Shown here: one piece after another, positions 1-12,260 of the stretch
Layout of the letters: each line of letters opens with the position of its first letter
How positions within the stretch are numbered: position 1 is the first letter of the stretch
DNA from: Mixophyes australis
Taxonomy: Eukaryota > Chordata > Amphibia > Anura > Limnodynastidae
Assembly: GCA_036250195.1 (NCBI GenBank)
Contig: JAVHZZ010000004.1
Coordinates: 146,520,729 to 146,584,728, forward strand
Direction of reading: 5' to 3'
Length of the DNA stretch: 64,000 nucleotides
The notes under the pieces: model-generated
Seen by the model: only the letters and a program-made list of their open reading frames with translations
The model's database searches: none
What the model was told of the DNA's origin: nothing
Made by a program: the position numbers and the translations under genes

Positions 1-1189
1 ATTACAAAGGACTCTGGAACCAAGGCAATATATCTCTATAAGTGTCAGCAGGGAGCTTTATAACAGTTTTTCTGACCAGCAAGAGAGAACCAGTTCTGTC
101 CCAACTCACCTTGTATCAATACCACATCTTGTAACTGGTCTCACTGTGGTTGAAAGGGTGGGCACCTGGTATTTGTGAGAGAGGTTAGTTGGTGCGTCAC
201 AAAAGTGACTGAGTAGCACTTTACCTGTCATAGTCTGTGGTCTTTAGAGTGGAAGGCAGGATATGAGGAGAGAACAGTAATCAATATAACATATTATGGA
301 TTTGTTGTTTAGACTCTTGTTTAATAAACATATTCTGGCAATGTTCAGCGAGAGGAAACTGCATGACCTAGAAACTGAATGAATGCGAGGAGCAAAGTGG
401 ATTGCCAAGGCCAAGAAAACTGTAACCTTGGTGGGTCGCTGTTGTTGTCTCGTTGAAATATAATGAGACTACAAGCCCTTAGATATCAATAATTGAATAC
501 ATATAGGTTAGTCAATATGTTGACCATTTTGACTGCATACCATACACAGTAATCTGATTTATTTATCTTGCATTATTACATTCCAATTTCTCACACTATA
601 CAGTACATTCTTACTGATCACATTAACACAATATATTTATTAGACACCATCTTATTTGTGTCGTTGATAGCTATAAGGCTGTACCTCTTTCCTGTGGGAA
701 AAAAATTGCCGTCTACATTTTACTGGTAGCTATGCTGTAAAGTCTAATGTAGTTTCTGTCCCTAATTAGCTGACAGTGTAGTCTTCGGCCTCTGCAGTCT
801 GAACCAGACTAAATAAATAAATGGAGCAAGAGATATCACCAGGTGACTTTCAGATGGCTTTAGTTTGTTTCCTTAAACCAGTGGATATTGCTTTATCTTT
901 ATGGCATTATTCTTTGTTTTTCAGCAAGGCCTTTGTATCGGCTAGGCAGCTTTGTTTATTTTGTATGCTCCTAAATACGAGAAAGCTCAGGTCTATGCGT
1001 TGGAGGATGGAACTAAATCCATGGTGGCGACCAACAAAAAGAATGCTCTGTCTACATGGTAGGGCAGTGGTGCCCACATACAGCAGAATAGACACAAGGA
1101 AACCTTGGGACAGATATACTACTGTAGTATTTCTATATTGTGTCCCCTGCATCTGGCCTGCATTGTATACAGTCTCATAGGGAGGTGGG
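1..1189. other. Unassigned AT-rich DNA
   Basis: No gene, RNA or repeat with recognisable structure was found. Open frames here are short, without domain-like composition, and overlap on both strands. The segment ends where a Penelope-like terminal fragment begins near 1190. Confidence 0.5.
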
Positions 1190-1402
1190 AAAAAAATTAT
1201 AATGATAAAGCGGTATTACCTGGCGTAATAAATGTAGATAGTTGAATAGGTGGTACAGATGAAGGCAATTAAAAACAAATATTTATTTGAATAATACAAA
1301 CACCATATGTGGTCCGAACCAATGGTTACCAGGTAATCATACCCATGTAGAAACACATATGTGGAGGATAATATATTCAATAAGTCCAGAAAAACATCTA
1401 TC
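1190..1402 (-). repeat. Inverted fragment of Penelope-like terminal region
   Basis: The reverse complement matches 14640-14862 almost base for base by eye, including the shared words TTTCTACATGGGTATGA and TATTCAAATAAATATTTG. The 14-kb copy lies downstream of a hammerhead core, so both are read as parts of a Penelope-like pseudo-LTR. Here the fragment is antisense to the PLE coding part that starts near 1590. Inverted terminal pieces ahead of 5'-truncated copies are known for PLEs. The family name is inferred, not searched. Confidence 0.6.
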
Positions 1403-1410
1403 CAACTTAA

Positions 1411-1567
1411 ACAGGTGCGCAGAACTGGGCGTAAACTTAACTCAAACTTAGCACCCATGGCTGTCCCGCGAACCTGCTTAAAGTATGACCCACTACATAC
1501 TTTAGGCAGGTTCGCGGGACACCTATGGGCGCTAATTTTGCCCCCAGTTACACGAACCTGTTCATAG
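1411..1567. repeat. Imperfect palindromic MITE-like element
   Basis: Two arms of about 75 bp face each other around 1490. Both contain the core GTCCCGCGAACCTGC (left 1464-1478, complement in the right arm) and outer words CAGAACTGGGCG / CCCCCAGTTACACG. Such a fold-back sequence is typical of a small non-autonomous DNA element or hairpin repeat. It separates the inverted PLE terminal fragment from the PLE coding fragment. No target duplication was identified. Confidence 0.55.
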
Positions 1568-1589
1568 CCCATTAGGAAGATAACACAAT

Positions 1590-1975
1590 TCGGAATAACA
1601 ATCCCTTTGCCAGCTGTTTACAAACATGACGGCGCTACATAGATGATATTCTATGTATCTGGACAGGGACACCGCAAGAACTGGCTTCATTCATTTAGTA
1701 CATTAACAGCAATAACCTGAATATCCAGTTCATTACTCATAGCAGTACTACAAAGGTTGAATTTTTGGACTTGGAAATCTATGTCCATAACAACAGATTG
1801 GAGACAAAAACTTTCTTTAAACCTGTAGACTGCAACTCATATAACCACCACAAGTGACCACTATGGCAACTGGTTGAAAAACATCCCCAAAAATCAGTTC
1901 ACTCGGTTGAGACGGAACTGTTCCAATGTAGAGCAGTATGAGGAACAGGCAACCATTCTCAAACAGAGATTCCTA
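1590..1975 (+). pseudogene. Penelope-like reverse transcriptase, C-terminal half (part A)
   Basis: Conceptual translation shows the RT catalytic box YIDDI (codons 1636-1650) followed by the PLE-typical stretches VEFLDLEIYV and FFKPVDCNSY. PLE reverse transcriptases use this box for templated DNA synthesis and carry a C-terminal GIY-YIG endonuclease. Upstream RT motifs are missing, so the copy is 5'-truncated near 1590. Stop codons and frame changes interrupt it. The reading is cut at 1975 by a TIR element and resumes at 8647 with the missing C-terminal part. Clearly a dead copy. Confidence 0.8.
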
Positions 1976-2904
1976 GGGGGGTATTCAATTGTCAGCGAGT
2001 GTTTTTAATTTTATTTTCGTGTGTTAAGTCATTTTAACGCTGTTTTGGTTGTTGTTTTTTTTTAATCATTTTCGGGTTAACTTTACCTGCAATTCAATTC
2101 CGGTTTTAACGCTATAGTTTTTTTCATGAAACAGTCCTCTCACGCTCCAGTAGAAGGTCTATTGAAAGTATAGGGTGTGCGAGAGGCAGCCGCTTTAAAA
2201 GCTATTCAATTGTTTTTTAACGTGGTCGGTAAAACGGGCAAATATACTGTTTTATCTCGCACCTCCTTGGGGTGTGTTAAAAATAAAAAACCTCTGAAAC
2301 GTATTTGAAATCATGTAAAAATGTTGGAAAAAAAAAAAGGGGCGTGGCCTGGACGAGCATGGAGTAGCAAGCACAGTTACGAGCTCTCCATCCCAGATAT
2401 CCTGTTGATCTCCGTTATAGTGGAATAAAGAAACTTTTGGACCCAAAACTGTGCATCCGAATAGTTGCTGTACATAGTGTACCTGTTTTGATAGTGCTCT
2501 TGCCATTTTACCCGAGACTGGGAGAGAAAGAGTTGAGCATCTGGGTAGAGGAATACTACAGGCAGTCTGTGGCAGTCTGTGGCAGTTGATGACTGCTGGG
2601 ACATAGCGCCTCTGTAATACCACATACTGGCCTAGGTGAACACAGCCTGTGATATCCATCTGATACAGGTACATTTATATCCTTGTACAAGTGAGAAGTA
2701 ACTGAATTGGGCTCTGGACTTATTTGATTATCATTATCAGTGTTGTTGGAGGAGATATACCTTTCTCTGTGAAGATAACTGGCTGCAATGCACTGCTAGC
2801 AATACAATCTGAGCTGTACACCTATATGTAATTAAAGCTATACAGGTTACAAGGCTGCATATAAACTTATAGGATAAATATTATCCCATCTTTTCTGTGA
2901 AATT

Positions 2905-3783
2905 ATGGGCAAACATAACCAGTCCACCGCAGCGGGAAAATTGGACCGCTTTGCTCGCTCCTCCACTACAGCCTCTGGTTCAGGAGATGCATCACATCCC
3001 GTTACCCCCCCCCCCCCCCCCCCCCCTTTGTCGGCTCCACTGGCGGACCCTGAAGTTACATTACAGCAGGTCCTGCAGGCCATTGGGGCATCTGAAAAGC
3101 GTGTTACGGATAAAATCGGAGAGGTGCAGGTGGACCTCTCTCTTCTCCGGCAAGATGTGCAAAAAATCAGGGAGAGAGTGGGTGAAGTGGAGACACGTGT
3201 GTCTACATTGGAGGACACTTCTGCACCAGTTGCGGGCCGGTTGGAGAGTCGCAAGCCTCTCTGTTTAAACAAAAGCTTACGGATATGGAGGGGCGTTTGC
3301 GTCGCAGCAACATTTGGTTGGTTGGATTGCCCGAGAAGGCAGAAGGTGTCTCCCCAGAATCCTTCTTGGAAAAGTGGTTAATCCAACTGTTTGGTACAGA
3401 TTCATTTACAGCCCAATTCGCAGTGGAGCGGGCCCACCGTATTCCAACTCAAGCACCCCCTCCTGGAGCCCCCCCACGCACCTTCATAGCCAAATTGTTG
3501 CACTATCGTGACCGAGATACCATTCTACGCTTGGCTAGGCAGAAAGGTTCAGTGGAATACAATGGTCAGCGAGTAGCAATGTATCCTGATTTCGCTCTGG
3601 ATGTACAAAAGAACAGGGCTCAATTCATTCCGGTGAAGAGAAGATTGAGAGATTTACAGATCCCATATGACATTGATTTTCCCTGCCCGGTTGAGAGTGG
3701 TTTCGGAGGGCCGTACATCCTTTTTTGATACTCCCCGAGAGGCTGCAATTTGGTTGGACCGCCTAGCTGCTGCTGGACGCTGA
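2905..3783 (+). pseudogene. LINE ORF1 protein (L1 ORF1p-like), frameshifted
   Basis: The first part (2905 to about 3260) opens with MGKHNQSTAAGKLDRF, then a proline run encoded by a C tract at 3006-3027, then a heptad-rich segment (residues about 55-110) that looks like the coiled coil used for trimerisation. After a frame change near 3250-3285 comes RRSNIWLVGLPEKAEG, the signature before the RRM of L1 ORF1p, then FAVERAHRI-like and PPGAPPRTF-like motifs and the C-terminal domain. A second frame change near 3715, in a T run, moves the end to a TGA at 3781-3783. ORF1p is an RNA chaperone packaging LINE RNA. Total length of about 290 codons is normal for the family. Confidence 0.85.
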
Positions 3784-4390
3784 TGCTGGATGAGTACTTT
3801 TTTATGTCTCTCCTGATAGTCCTTTGGACATTGCTGATTTGTCATTGATATTATGCATGGTATTTGCTATACATAATGTAATTTCTCTTCTGTGGTACAA
3901 AAAAAAAAAAAAAAATTATGTATTTCGCTCAGGTGGGGTCTGTGATTTTCAAACTAATATTGAAAGGTCCACTGTAAAAAAATAAAAATAAAAATGTAAT
4001 GGGCTGGAGAGCCCATGCTTTAAGGCCGTTCTTTTCCTCTCTTGTCTCAATTCGCCCCTTTTCCTTCCTTCCTTTTCCTTCCTCTATCTTCTGGTATTTT
4101 GCGGGTTGGCGGGTGACCTTTTTTGGTAGTGTGCTGGCCTGCTGAATATCTTAAGGTAATTTTAGTTAGGGTTTAAGGTATACTTAAGTTGGGTGGAGTA
4201 TACAGGGTGGGGGTATGGGTTTAGTATTAAAGTTATTTAAGTTGTGGGTAGTTTTAATGTTATCGCAAATATATAGACAAGGATTATATGTGCTTATAAG
4301 TATGTCAATGTATGCTCTGCAGGGGTGTGGGATGCGGCGGGGTAGTGAGATAAGAGGGACTACTATTATATGTATTCTGGTACATCTGAT

Positions 4391-7300
4391 ACGGAGCTGA
4401 AAATTCTCTCCTGGAATGTGCGGGGCCTAAATAATGCTGTGAAACATTCTCTTGTACTAAGACAAATTAGAAAAAATGATCCTGATATTGTTTGTCTATT
4501 GGAGACTCACTTACACGGTGATAGAATACTCCCCCTTAAAAAAGCATGGGTAGGTAGGGCATACCACTCTACGTACACGACTAATTCTCGAGGGGTCTCT
4601 ATATTGGTACATAAACGTCTCTGCTTCTCCTTGTAAAAAATTCAAGTGGATGCAGGGGGAAGGTTTGTACTGATGAAGGCTGTCATTAATTGGGTTCCGG
4701 TGATTCTGTTAGCTGTATATATACCCCCACCATATAATGGTGAGGTGTTAAGGAAATGTGGAGAATTCATGGCATTGTTCCCAGATGTTCCAGCCATTTG
4801 TATAGGGTATTTTAATAATGTGATAAATGGAGAGGTGGACAGATGGCGAGAGAAAAATGCTGTAGTTGGCAACTCTAAGTCTGCTTTTTCTGCTCTGGTT
4901 GAGGAAATGGGGTTAGAAGATGTATGGCGTTTGAGGCACTCAGAAGATGTCCAATTCTCCTGCTTTTCTACATCACATAATGCATTTTCAAGAATTGATC
5001 TGGCTCTGCTGTCACACTCTCTGGTACCGCTGGTAAGGAGCGTGGAATATAGGGCTAGGGGAATTTCTGACCACTCGCCCCTCTGCCTATCTATTGATTT
5101 TGCAATTGATAGAGGCCAGTCCTTTTGGAAATTAAATCCCTTCTGGCTCTCCTTGATGGGTACAGGAGCGACCTTGGTGACACAGTGGGAAGGCTTCTTT
5201 GTAGATAATCTGGTAACAGCAAGGCCACCTATAGTTTGGGACACTTTTAAGGCTTTCCTAAGGGGGACATTAATTGCTGGCATAGCTGAAATTAAAAAGT
5301 CGTCCAGACAAAAAGAACAGATATTAGAGAAAAAGTGTAAATCCTTAGAAGCACAATACATTGCGGACAAAACTGAGGTTGCAAGAGGAACATGGCAGTT
5401 GGCCCAGAGAGAGTGGGTAGAGCATGTATTTGAGAAATCCAAACGTAAATTTCTGTTTTCTAAGCATGTACGATATGCAGAGGACGATAGAAATGGTAGC
5501 TTCCTGGCTTATCTGACAAGGGCGGAGAGGGCAGATGCAGCAGTACCGGTTATTTGTGATGACAGTGGGGTTAAGAAGTATCTGATGCCTGATATTGTTG
5601 AGGTATTTCATAAATATTACACGAATACATATAAGTCACAGGTCAGATATGATATGGATACGTTACAGCAGTATTTGAATGGTATCTCCCTTCCTGTCCT
5701 CTCAGATGATAGTAGGGAGTTTTTGGACTCACCCTTTACTCTTGGAGAGATTGATATAGCTATTATGTCATTCCCTAATGGTAAAGCCCCTGGAGTAGAT
5801 GGAATCCCAATTGAATTATATAAAAAACACCGGCCCTTTTTTGTGTCTAGGTTGTTGGATACATTCAGCGTGCTGGGTGAGATTGGCGCTCTTTCCCCTT
5901 CAATGGCAGAGGCAATAGTGGTGGTGCTGCCTACGTCAGGGAAAGATTTGTTGTACCCTGAGTCCTACCGCCCGATTTCACTTTTGTCAAATGATGTTAA
6001 GATTCTAGCAAAATTACTGGCTTTGAGGTTAAGTAGAGTGGTGCTGGAATTAATTCATCCGGATCAGACGGGATTTATGCCGGGCAAGTCCACGTCTATC
6101 AATCTTAGAAGGCTGTATACTCTCCTGCAGGTGCGGTCACCCTCTTCTGAGAGCGAAGTTGTGGTGTCCTTGGACGCAGCCAAGGCGTTTGACTCGGTGG
6201 AGTGGCCATGCCTGTGGGAGGTATTGTCCCGATTTGGAGTGGGCCCGGAATTTATAAAATGGGTTAAACTTTTGTATTCACATCCAGTGGCGCGGGTCTG
6301 TGTCAATGGGCATCTTTCTCAACAATTTCAATTAGAGCGGGGTACTAGACAGGGATGCCCGTTGTCTCCGGCCCTGTTTGCATTAGCAATAGAGCCGCTG
6401 GCCTGTAAGATCCGGCATGATAGAGAAATTGTGGGACTTAGATCAGAGCACAGAGAGGATAAGGTGGCATTATATGCAGATGATATGCTGTTGTTCCTTT
6501 CAGATCACGACACTTCCCTAAAACATTTGCTGCGGGTGGTTGATGGATTTGGGTTTTTTCCGGCCTAAAAATTAATTGGGATAAATCTAGCGTGTTCCCT
6601 CTGGGATGGGAGTGTCCCGTGACAATGCCAGAAGGCTTACAGTTAAAATGGGCATTGAAATTCAAATACTTGGGAATATGGATCTCTAATACCCCCGCTG
6701 AATTTGTAGAACTTAATTTGCGGCCCCAGATCAAATACATGAAAGAAAAAACTCATGTATGGAAGAAGCTCCCACTTTCTGTCTCCGGTAGGATAAATTT
6801 AATTAAGATGATGGTGCAGCCAAAGTTTTTATATATACTCCAGCAGTCACCTGTATATATTCCACCCTCCATTTTCCGATGCACTGATAGCTATTTGATT
6901 TCATTGGTTTGGGCAGGGGGAAGGGCTAAGGTCAAGCTCAGCTCGCTGTATAGATCCAGATCTTCTGGTGGATTTGCACTTCCTAACTTGAAATTATATT
7001 ATTTTGCCTCTCAATTGGTCCACCTTAAGGCATGGGTTTCGGACCCCGATTACCATGAGCTACATTGGGTGTTGGTACACCAATTTAATTCTAATCACAC
7101 TCCCTTACTGTCACTGCTGGCGGGGCGGCTTGGTATGCAGGCTCCTCCGCTCCTGATTCAGGCAGTTAAGATTTGGACAATCTGTAATAAAATAATGAAA
7201 CAAACTGACATTGATCCATATACTCCTATCTGGGGGGCAAAGAAATTTGAGAAGTTGAATACAGTGAAGAGGGCCAGGGAGTGGTCTCGGTTGGGTGTGG

Positions 7301-8097
7301 TGTCGGTAGGTCAGCTTTATGATACAAATGTACTTAAATCCTTCGAACAGTTGGTTGGGGAATTCTCTGTACCCAGAACAATGTTTTATTCTTACCTTCA
7401 GTTACGACACGCCCTAAACACACAATTTAAAGGGGAGACTTTGGTGTTTGGGGTGGATCCACTGAGGAAACAATTACAGGCCTTGGGTTATAGAGGTCTG
7501 ATCTCTCGAATGTATTCATGTCTTCTGTATGAATCCACTGCAGATGATTTGGATGGTTTGAGGAATCAGTGGGAAATAGATATTGGCCCTTTATCAGACA
7601 AGGAGTGGGAAATGGTTACAGACAGTACTAAAGGTTATACTTCATCATTAAAATTTCAATAAATACAGGTGTTTATCTTACACAGGGCCTACTTTACCCC
7701 TATTAGATTGGCAAAATTTCGCCCGGATGCTACCCCTAACTGTCCGAAATGCAATTCGATCAATGCTAACTTTTGGCACCTTCTATGGGAGTGTTCATGT
7801 ATACAAATCTTCTGGCGAAGGATCAGGAGATGTATTCAGGTTACTGGAATTGAAGTGTCTCTTAGTTCACCGGCCACTTGTCTCTTTGGGCTCCGATTGA
7901 AGGGGAAAGTTAATAAACTGACAAAAATGTACATTTCACAGTTATTGATGTTGGCTAAGGTCTGTATAGCGAGGCTGTGGTTGGCCCAGACGAGTCCCAC
8001 GGTTAAAAATTGGAAGGCACTGGTCAATACCACCATAAGGCACGAGAGATTTGTTTATACTAGCAGACAGGCTCTGAAGGAATTTAAGAATATATAG
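4391..8097 (+). pseudogene. LINE ORF2: endonuclease and reverse transcriptase, broken
   Basis: An APE-like endonuclease starts with LKILSWNVRGLNN (4397 on), followed by CLLETHL and later GISDHSPLCLSID (about 5058-5096). RT motifs follow: YRPISLL (5968-5988), DAAKAFDSVEW (6174-6206), GTRQGCPLSP, and the catalytic YADDMLLF (6474-6497). A C-terminal Cys/His motif (CPKCN...H...C near 7742-7800) matches the zinc-binding region of L1-like ORF2. Lesions: in-frame TAA at 4634-4636, a one-base frame change in the T run near 6551-6560, and in-frame TAA at 7660-7662. All catalytic motifs I could read are present, so it is a fairly young but dead copy. Confidence 0.9.
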
Positions 8098-8646
8098 TAC
8101 AGATGGTTAGAGTCTCCATTCTATCCTATGTCATCTAGTACATATGCTCTATCTACTTAAATGTATGGCTCCCGCAGTTCTTATAATAAGTATCTGAGTC
8201 CATGTAATAAACCCTGCATGTGTAACATACTTATGTATAAGCATTTACAATGTATGATCCTGAATGAATATAGCACATTTATTATTATTATGCTTTAATG
8301 TAATCTTGTAAATTCCGTCATTTAATTCCGATATGTATGCGATTGTTTTTCTTTTCTTTTTGTTGTTTAGTATGTTTATATCTTAAAAAATTTCAATAAA
8401 ATTACTGGATTTAAAAAAATATGTTGAAAAAAAGTTAAACTTATGTTTAACTCTCGCACACCCTATACTTTTAATAGACCCTCCACTGGAGCACAAGAGG
8501 ACCGTTTCATGAAAAAAAACATAGCGTTAAAAATGGAATTGAATTGTAGGTAAAGTTAACCCGCTCGAAAATGATACAAAAAAAATCGTTAAAATGACTT
8601 AACACGCTAAAAACAAAGAACTCGCTGACAATTGAATACCCCCCTA

Positions 8647-9400
8647 AAAGGGAAGAACTCCTAAGAACTAAAGAAAGGGAGAAAAATGGAAAGAATGTAA
8701 TAGAAATTCCTTTTATTACTAGATATAGTGGCAATTCACGCAAGATAGAGGAAATTATCAAAAAGCACTGGGGGTCCTTTTTGGCAAGGGCATATTAAGA
8801 ACTATTCTCCCGTCCAAGCCTAAATTTATTTACAAAAAGGCTGAATTTAAAGAACAAGCTGGTCACAAGCACTATAACTATAAGGTGGGAGATGTTAAAA
8901 GTACTTGGCTAAATGAAAATGCACACTGTTTTTTTCTACTGCAACCGGTGCACAGCGTGTAAGACAAGTGGATATAGGGATACCAAACCTGTATCAACAT
9001 TTGCTCCAATACCACAAATGTGACATATACCATCAAGGACAAATTGTCTTGTGATACAACAGGAATTATTTATCTGTTGGAGTGTCCTTGTGGTAAGCAG
9101 TACATTGGCAGGACAATTAGAAAATTGAGTATCAGAATTCAAGAACATCTTAGGAATATCAAAAATAAATTGACGACACAGTGTCCCCAACCATTTTCTC
9201 CACTATCATGACCATGATCCCTCTGGGTTAAGGTTCATTGGAATAAAAAAGGTGAGGAAACCCTGGCGGGTAGGGGTTATGTAACATTGATCTCCCAAGA
9301 AGAAACAAGGTGGATATTTAATTTAAAAACCTTGTTGCACAAGACCTTAATGTGGACTTTGATCTTAATACAGTTTTGTGAGTTACCTGGTTCTTATACA
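8647..9400 (+). pseudogene. Penelope-like C-terminal part with GIY-YIG endonuclease (part B)
   Basis: This continues the coding region interrupted at 1975. It contains PFITRYSGNSRKIEEIIKKHW (8711 on), then a Cys-rich spacer and the GIY-YIG domain: GIIYLLECPCGKQYIGRTIR at about 9062-9121, with the downstream EHLRNI helix. The final stretch EETRWIFNLKTL (9302-9337) is the usual PLE C terminus. GIY-YIG nicks target DNA for retrotransposition. Frame changes and stops are scattered through it. Together with part A it makes the C-terminal half of one PLE copy. Confidence 0.88.
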
Positions 9401-9461
9401 CTAGATATGTGTTTACTGCAGTTCTTTCCTTTATTTTACTTTTATTGCTGCTTACTGTTTC

Positions 9462-9938
9462 ATCTCTATCTCTCTCTATCTCCCTCCCCCTCTCTCCCTT
9501 CCTCTCTCTCTCTCTATCTCCCTCCCCCCTCTCTCCCCCTCTCTCCCCCCTCCCTCTCTCTTTCCCTCCCCCCCTCCCTCTCTCTCCCTCCTCCCTCTCT
9601 CCCTCCCCCCGCTCTCTCTCTCTCCCCCCCGCTCTCTCTCTCCCCCCCGCTCTCTCTCTCCCTCCCCCCCGCTCTCTCTCTCTCTCCCTCCCCCCCGCTC
9701 TCTCTCTCTCTCCCTCCCCCCGCTCTCTCTCTCTCTCCCTCCCCCCCGCTCTCTCTCTCTCTCCCTCCCCCCCGCTCTCTCTCTCCCTCCCCCCGCTCTC
9801 TCTCTCTCCCTCCCCCCCGCTCTCTCTCTCCCTCCCCCCCGCTCTCTCTCTCCCTCCCCCCCGCTCTCTCTCACCCTCCCTCCCCCCGCTCTCTCTCTCC
9901 CTCCCCCCCGCTCTCTCTCTCCCTCCCCCCTCCCCTCT
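9462..9938. repeat. CT/C-rich low-complexity tract
   Basis: Repeated blocks of CTCTCTCTCCCTCCCCCCCG, about 18-26 bp each, form a pyrimidine-only strand broken by a regular G after each C run. The long serine/proline/leucine frames across it, and the arginine/glutamate frames on the other strand, are artefacts of the repeat. The tract runs up to the hAT-like end at 9940. Confidence 0.95.
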
Positions 9939-10734
9939 CCAGAGCTGGATTAAGGCTCTGGGGGGCCCCTATGATGTAACATGGTTATCATTTTAGACAA
10001 ACACACAGGCAATGCTGTGTGCACTGCTGTTAGGTGCACGCAGCTCTGCCTTCACGAGCAGTACAAGGTGAAGCAGGACATACCTCCCAACTGTCCTTGT
10101 AGTCGGACCCAATCCTGACTACGCTGAGACAGTCACCCAAATTCAGGACTGCCCGACCAGATTCAGGACAGTTGGCAGACTGCCCTGCTCTCTCCTACCT
10201 GTTCTTGTCACTTTCTCCACCTGTGGCTGCTGGTGTTTTTAGCTCAGTTGCTGCTTGTCTGGATACTGGAATGATGGGGGCCCTATTTGGGAAAAAAAAA
10301 TGGGTACATGAAAATTAGAAAATTCCAACCAACACCAGCATTAAATCAATAGTATTCCCATTTAATATATAAACATATTTCCCTTCCTCGAAACAGCTCT
10401 ATCAATAAATTAAATGGCATTTATGTTTAAAAAATATAACCATTTTGCACAATCATCCACTGCATTAAATAATTCATATCCACATTTAATAAACAGACCT
10501 AATTTTCCCCAAACAGCCCCACATTCATTTATGAGCTTCCAAACCACCCCAGCATCACATTTAAAGGTCCAATCACCCCATCTTAAATTGATAGCCCACA
10601 CTATTACATTAAATTGCCCCACCATCACTCCACAAATAAAATAGCACCCATTAAATAATTAGCATCTACCTGCAATCCAAGATTAAATTAAGAACCCCCC
10701 TTCCCTCCCACAATATATTTAAAACCCCCCTTCC

Positions 10735-11405
10735 CTCACACATTATATTAACATACTACACCCCTCACACACACATTATATTAACATACTACACCCCTCA
10801 CACACACATTATATTAACATACTACCCCCCTCACACACACACATTATATTAACATACTACCCCCCTCACACACACACATTATATTAACATACTACCCCCC
10901 TCACACACACACACATTATATTAACATACTACCCCCCTCACACACACACATTATATTAACATACTACCCCCCTCACACACACATTATATTAACATACTAC
11001 CCCCCCTCACACACACACATTATATTAACATACTACCCCCTCACACACACACATTATATTAACATACTACCCCCCTCACACACACACATTATATTAACAT
11101 ACTACCCCCCTCACACACACACATTATATTAATATACTACCCCCCTCACACACACACATTATATTAACATACTACCCCCCTCACACACACACACACACAC
11201 ATTATATTAACATACTACCCCCCTCACACACACACACATTATATTAACATACTACCCCCCTAACACACACATTATATTAACATACTACCCCCCTCACACA
11301 CACACACACACACACACATTATATTAACATACTACCCCCCTCACACACACACATTATATTAACATACTACCCCCCTCACACACACACACATATTATATTA
11401 ACATA
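10735..11405. repeat. Minisatellite, about 35-45 bp unit
   Basis: About 17 tandem copies of ACATTATATTAACATACTAC followed by a C run and a CA run. Unit length varies mainly through the CA and C tracts. No coding capacity. It lies inside the hAT-like element. Confidence 0.95.
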
Positions 11406-11740
11406 CTATCGCCACTAACTTTGTTTTATCTGCACGCTGTATGGCCTTGTTTCTCTTCACAAATGGGACGGCACCTGTCACGTGGTGCACGTCCCTGACA
11501 ACAATAGTAGCCACACATAGGGGAAGAGGGGAACGGATTGTAAGAATCTGCAGCCAGTGACAGAACGTGGCTGGTCTCGGAGGAGGGGCCATCCACCAAG
11601 TAATAGAGACTTGGGCCATTGCAGGGACCGGCCCAAAATAGTCTTTTTTATTCTTCCCGCCCCAGCCCGCCTCAGAAAATAGTACTGATACTGCACATTA
11701 AAAAAAAAAAAAAACACTGATAAAATTACATCAGTTTTAA

Positions 11741-11743
<3 letters not shown>

Positions 11744-11775
<32 letters not shown>

Positions 11776-11966
11776 AACTTATTGACATGTTATAAATGTT
11801 TCTTTCTTTTTAATATGCGGTATCATTGCTCTTTATGTATGTGTATGTGTATAAATGTAGATATATGTATACATATAAATACACATACATAAAGAACAAT
11901 GATGCCGCACATTAAAATGAAAGAAACATTTCTAACATGTCAATAATTTTGATATATCTATCTATC

Positions 11967-12029
<63 letters not shown>

Positions 12030-12139
12030 ATACGTAGGCACACACAACAAATATGTTATGGGATCCCCTATTTTGTTAGTAATTATTAAAGTAATTATGC
12101 CTCTTCTATTAAAGGTTCAATTAACATATACATACACAT

Positions 12140-12179
<40 letters not shown>

Positions 12180-12260
12180 GTGTATATGTATTTATGTGTA
12201 TATGTGTAATATATATGTAATATATATTACACATATACACATAAATACACGCATACATAC
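11744..12260. repeat. TA microsatellites around a 180-bp hairpin
   Basis: TA runs lie at 11744-11773, about 11967-12020 and 12143-12175. Between the first two, 11774-11957 is a fold-back: the left arm contains TTGACATGTTATAAATGTTT and the right arm its near inverse ending ACATTTCTAACATGTCAA, meeting around 11865. A smaller inverted stretch of TGTATATGTG words follows at 12180-12250. These are typical cruciform-prone sequences that expand inside MITEs. Confidence 0.8.

Larger units (their letters stand above)
2339..8420 (+). mobile_element. Near full-length L1/Tx1-type LINE
   Basis: The 6.1-kb element has a 5' UTR (2339-2904), ORF1 (2905-3783), a spacer, ORF2 (about 4391-8097) and a 3' UTR ending in TTTCAATAAAATTACTGG plus an A-rich tail. 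It is flanked by an imperfect target duplication: ATGTTGG plus A-run at 2321-2338 and ATGTTG plus A-run at 8421-8433. Gene order, an APE-type endonuclease ahead of RT and an RRM-type ORF1 place it in the L1/Tx1 group. It landed inside the non-coding TIR element. Frameshifts and stops in both ORFs make it non-autonomous now. Confidence 0.88.
1976..8644. mobile_element. TIR DNA transposon (MITE-like) carrying a nested LINE
   Basis: The left end reads GGGGGGTATTCAATTGTCAG and the right end is its inverse, CTGACAATTGAATACCCCCC. TA flanks both ends (1974-1975 and 8645-8646), and removing the element restores the interrupted PLE. The inverted similarity continues inward for roughly 200 bp, for example CACACCCTATACTTT near 8456 against AAAGTATAGGGTGTG near 2165. 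Without the LINE at 2339-8420 the element would be about 590 bp and non-coding. TA or CTA flanks fit Tc1/mariner-like or Harbinger-like insertion; the C/G run at the ends prevents a decision. Confidence 0.8.

Noticed and set aside
9287..9996. Long Ser/Pro/Leu-rich frames on both strands, up to 230 codons
   Set aside because: They are translations of the CT/C low-complexity tract and show no domain or codon structure.
10735..11405. CRISPR array
   Set aside because: The repeats are contiguous variants of one unit without unique spacers, in a vertebrate repeat context.
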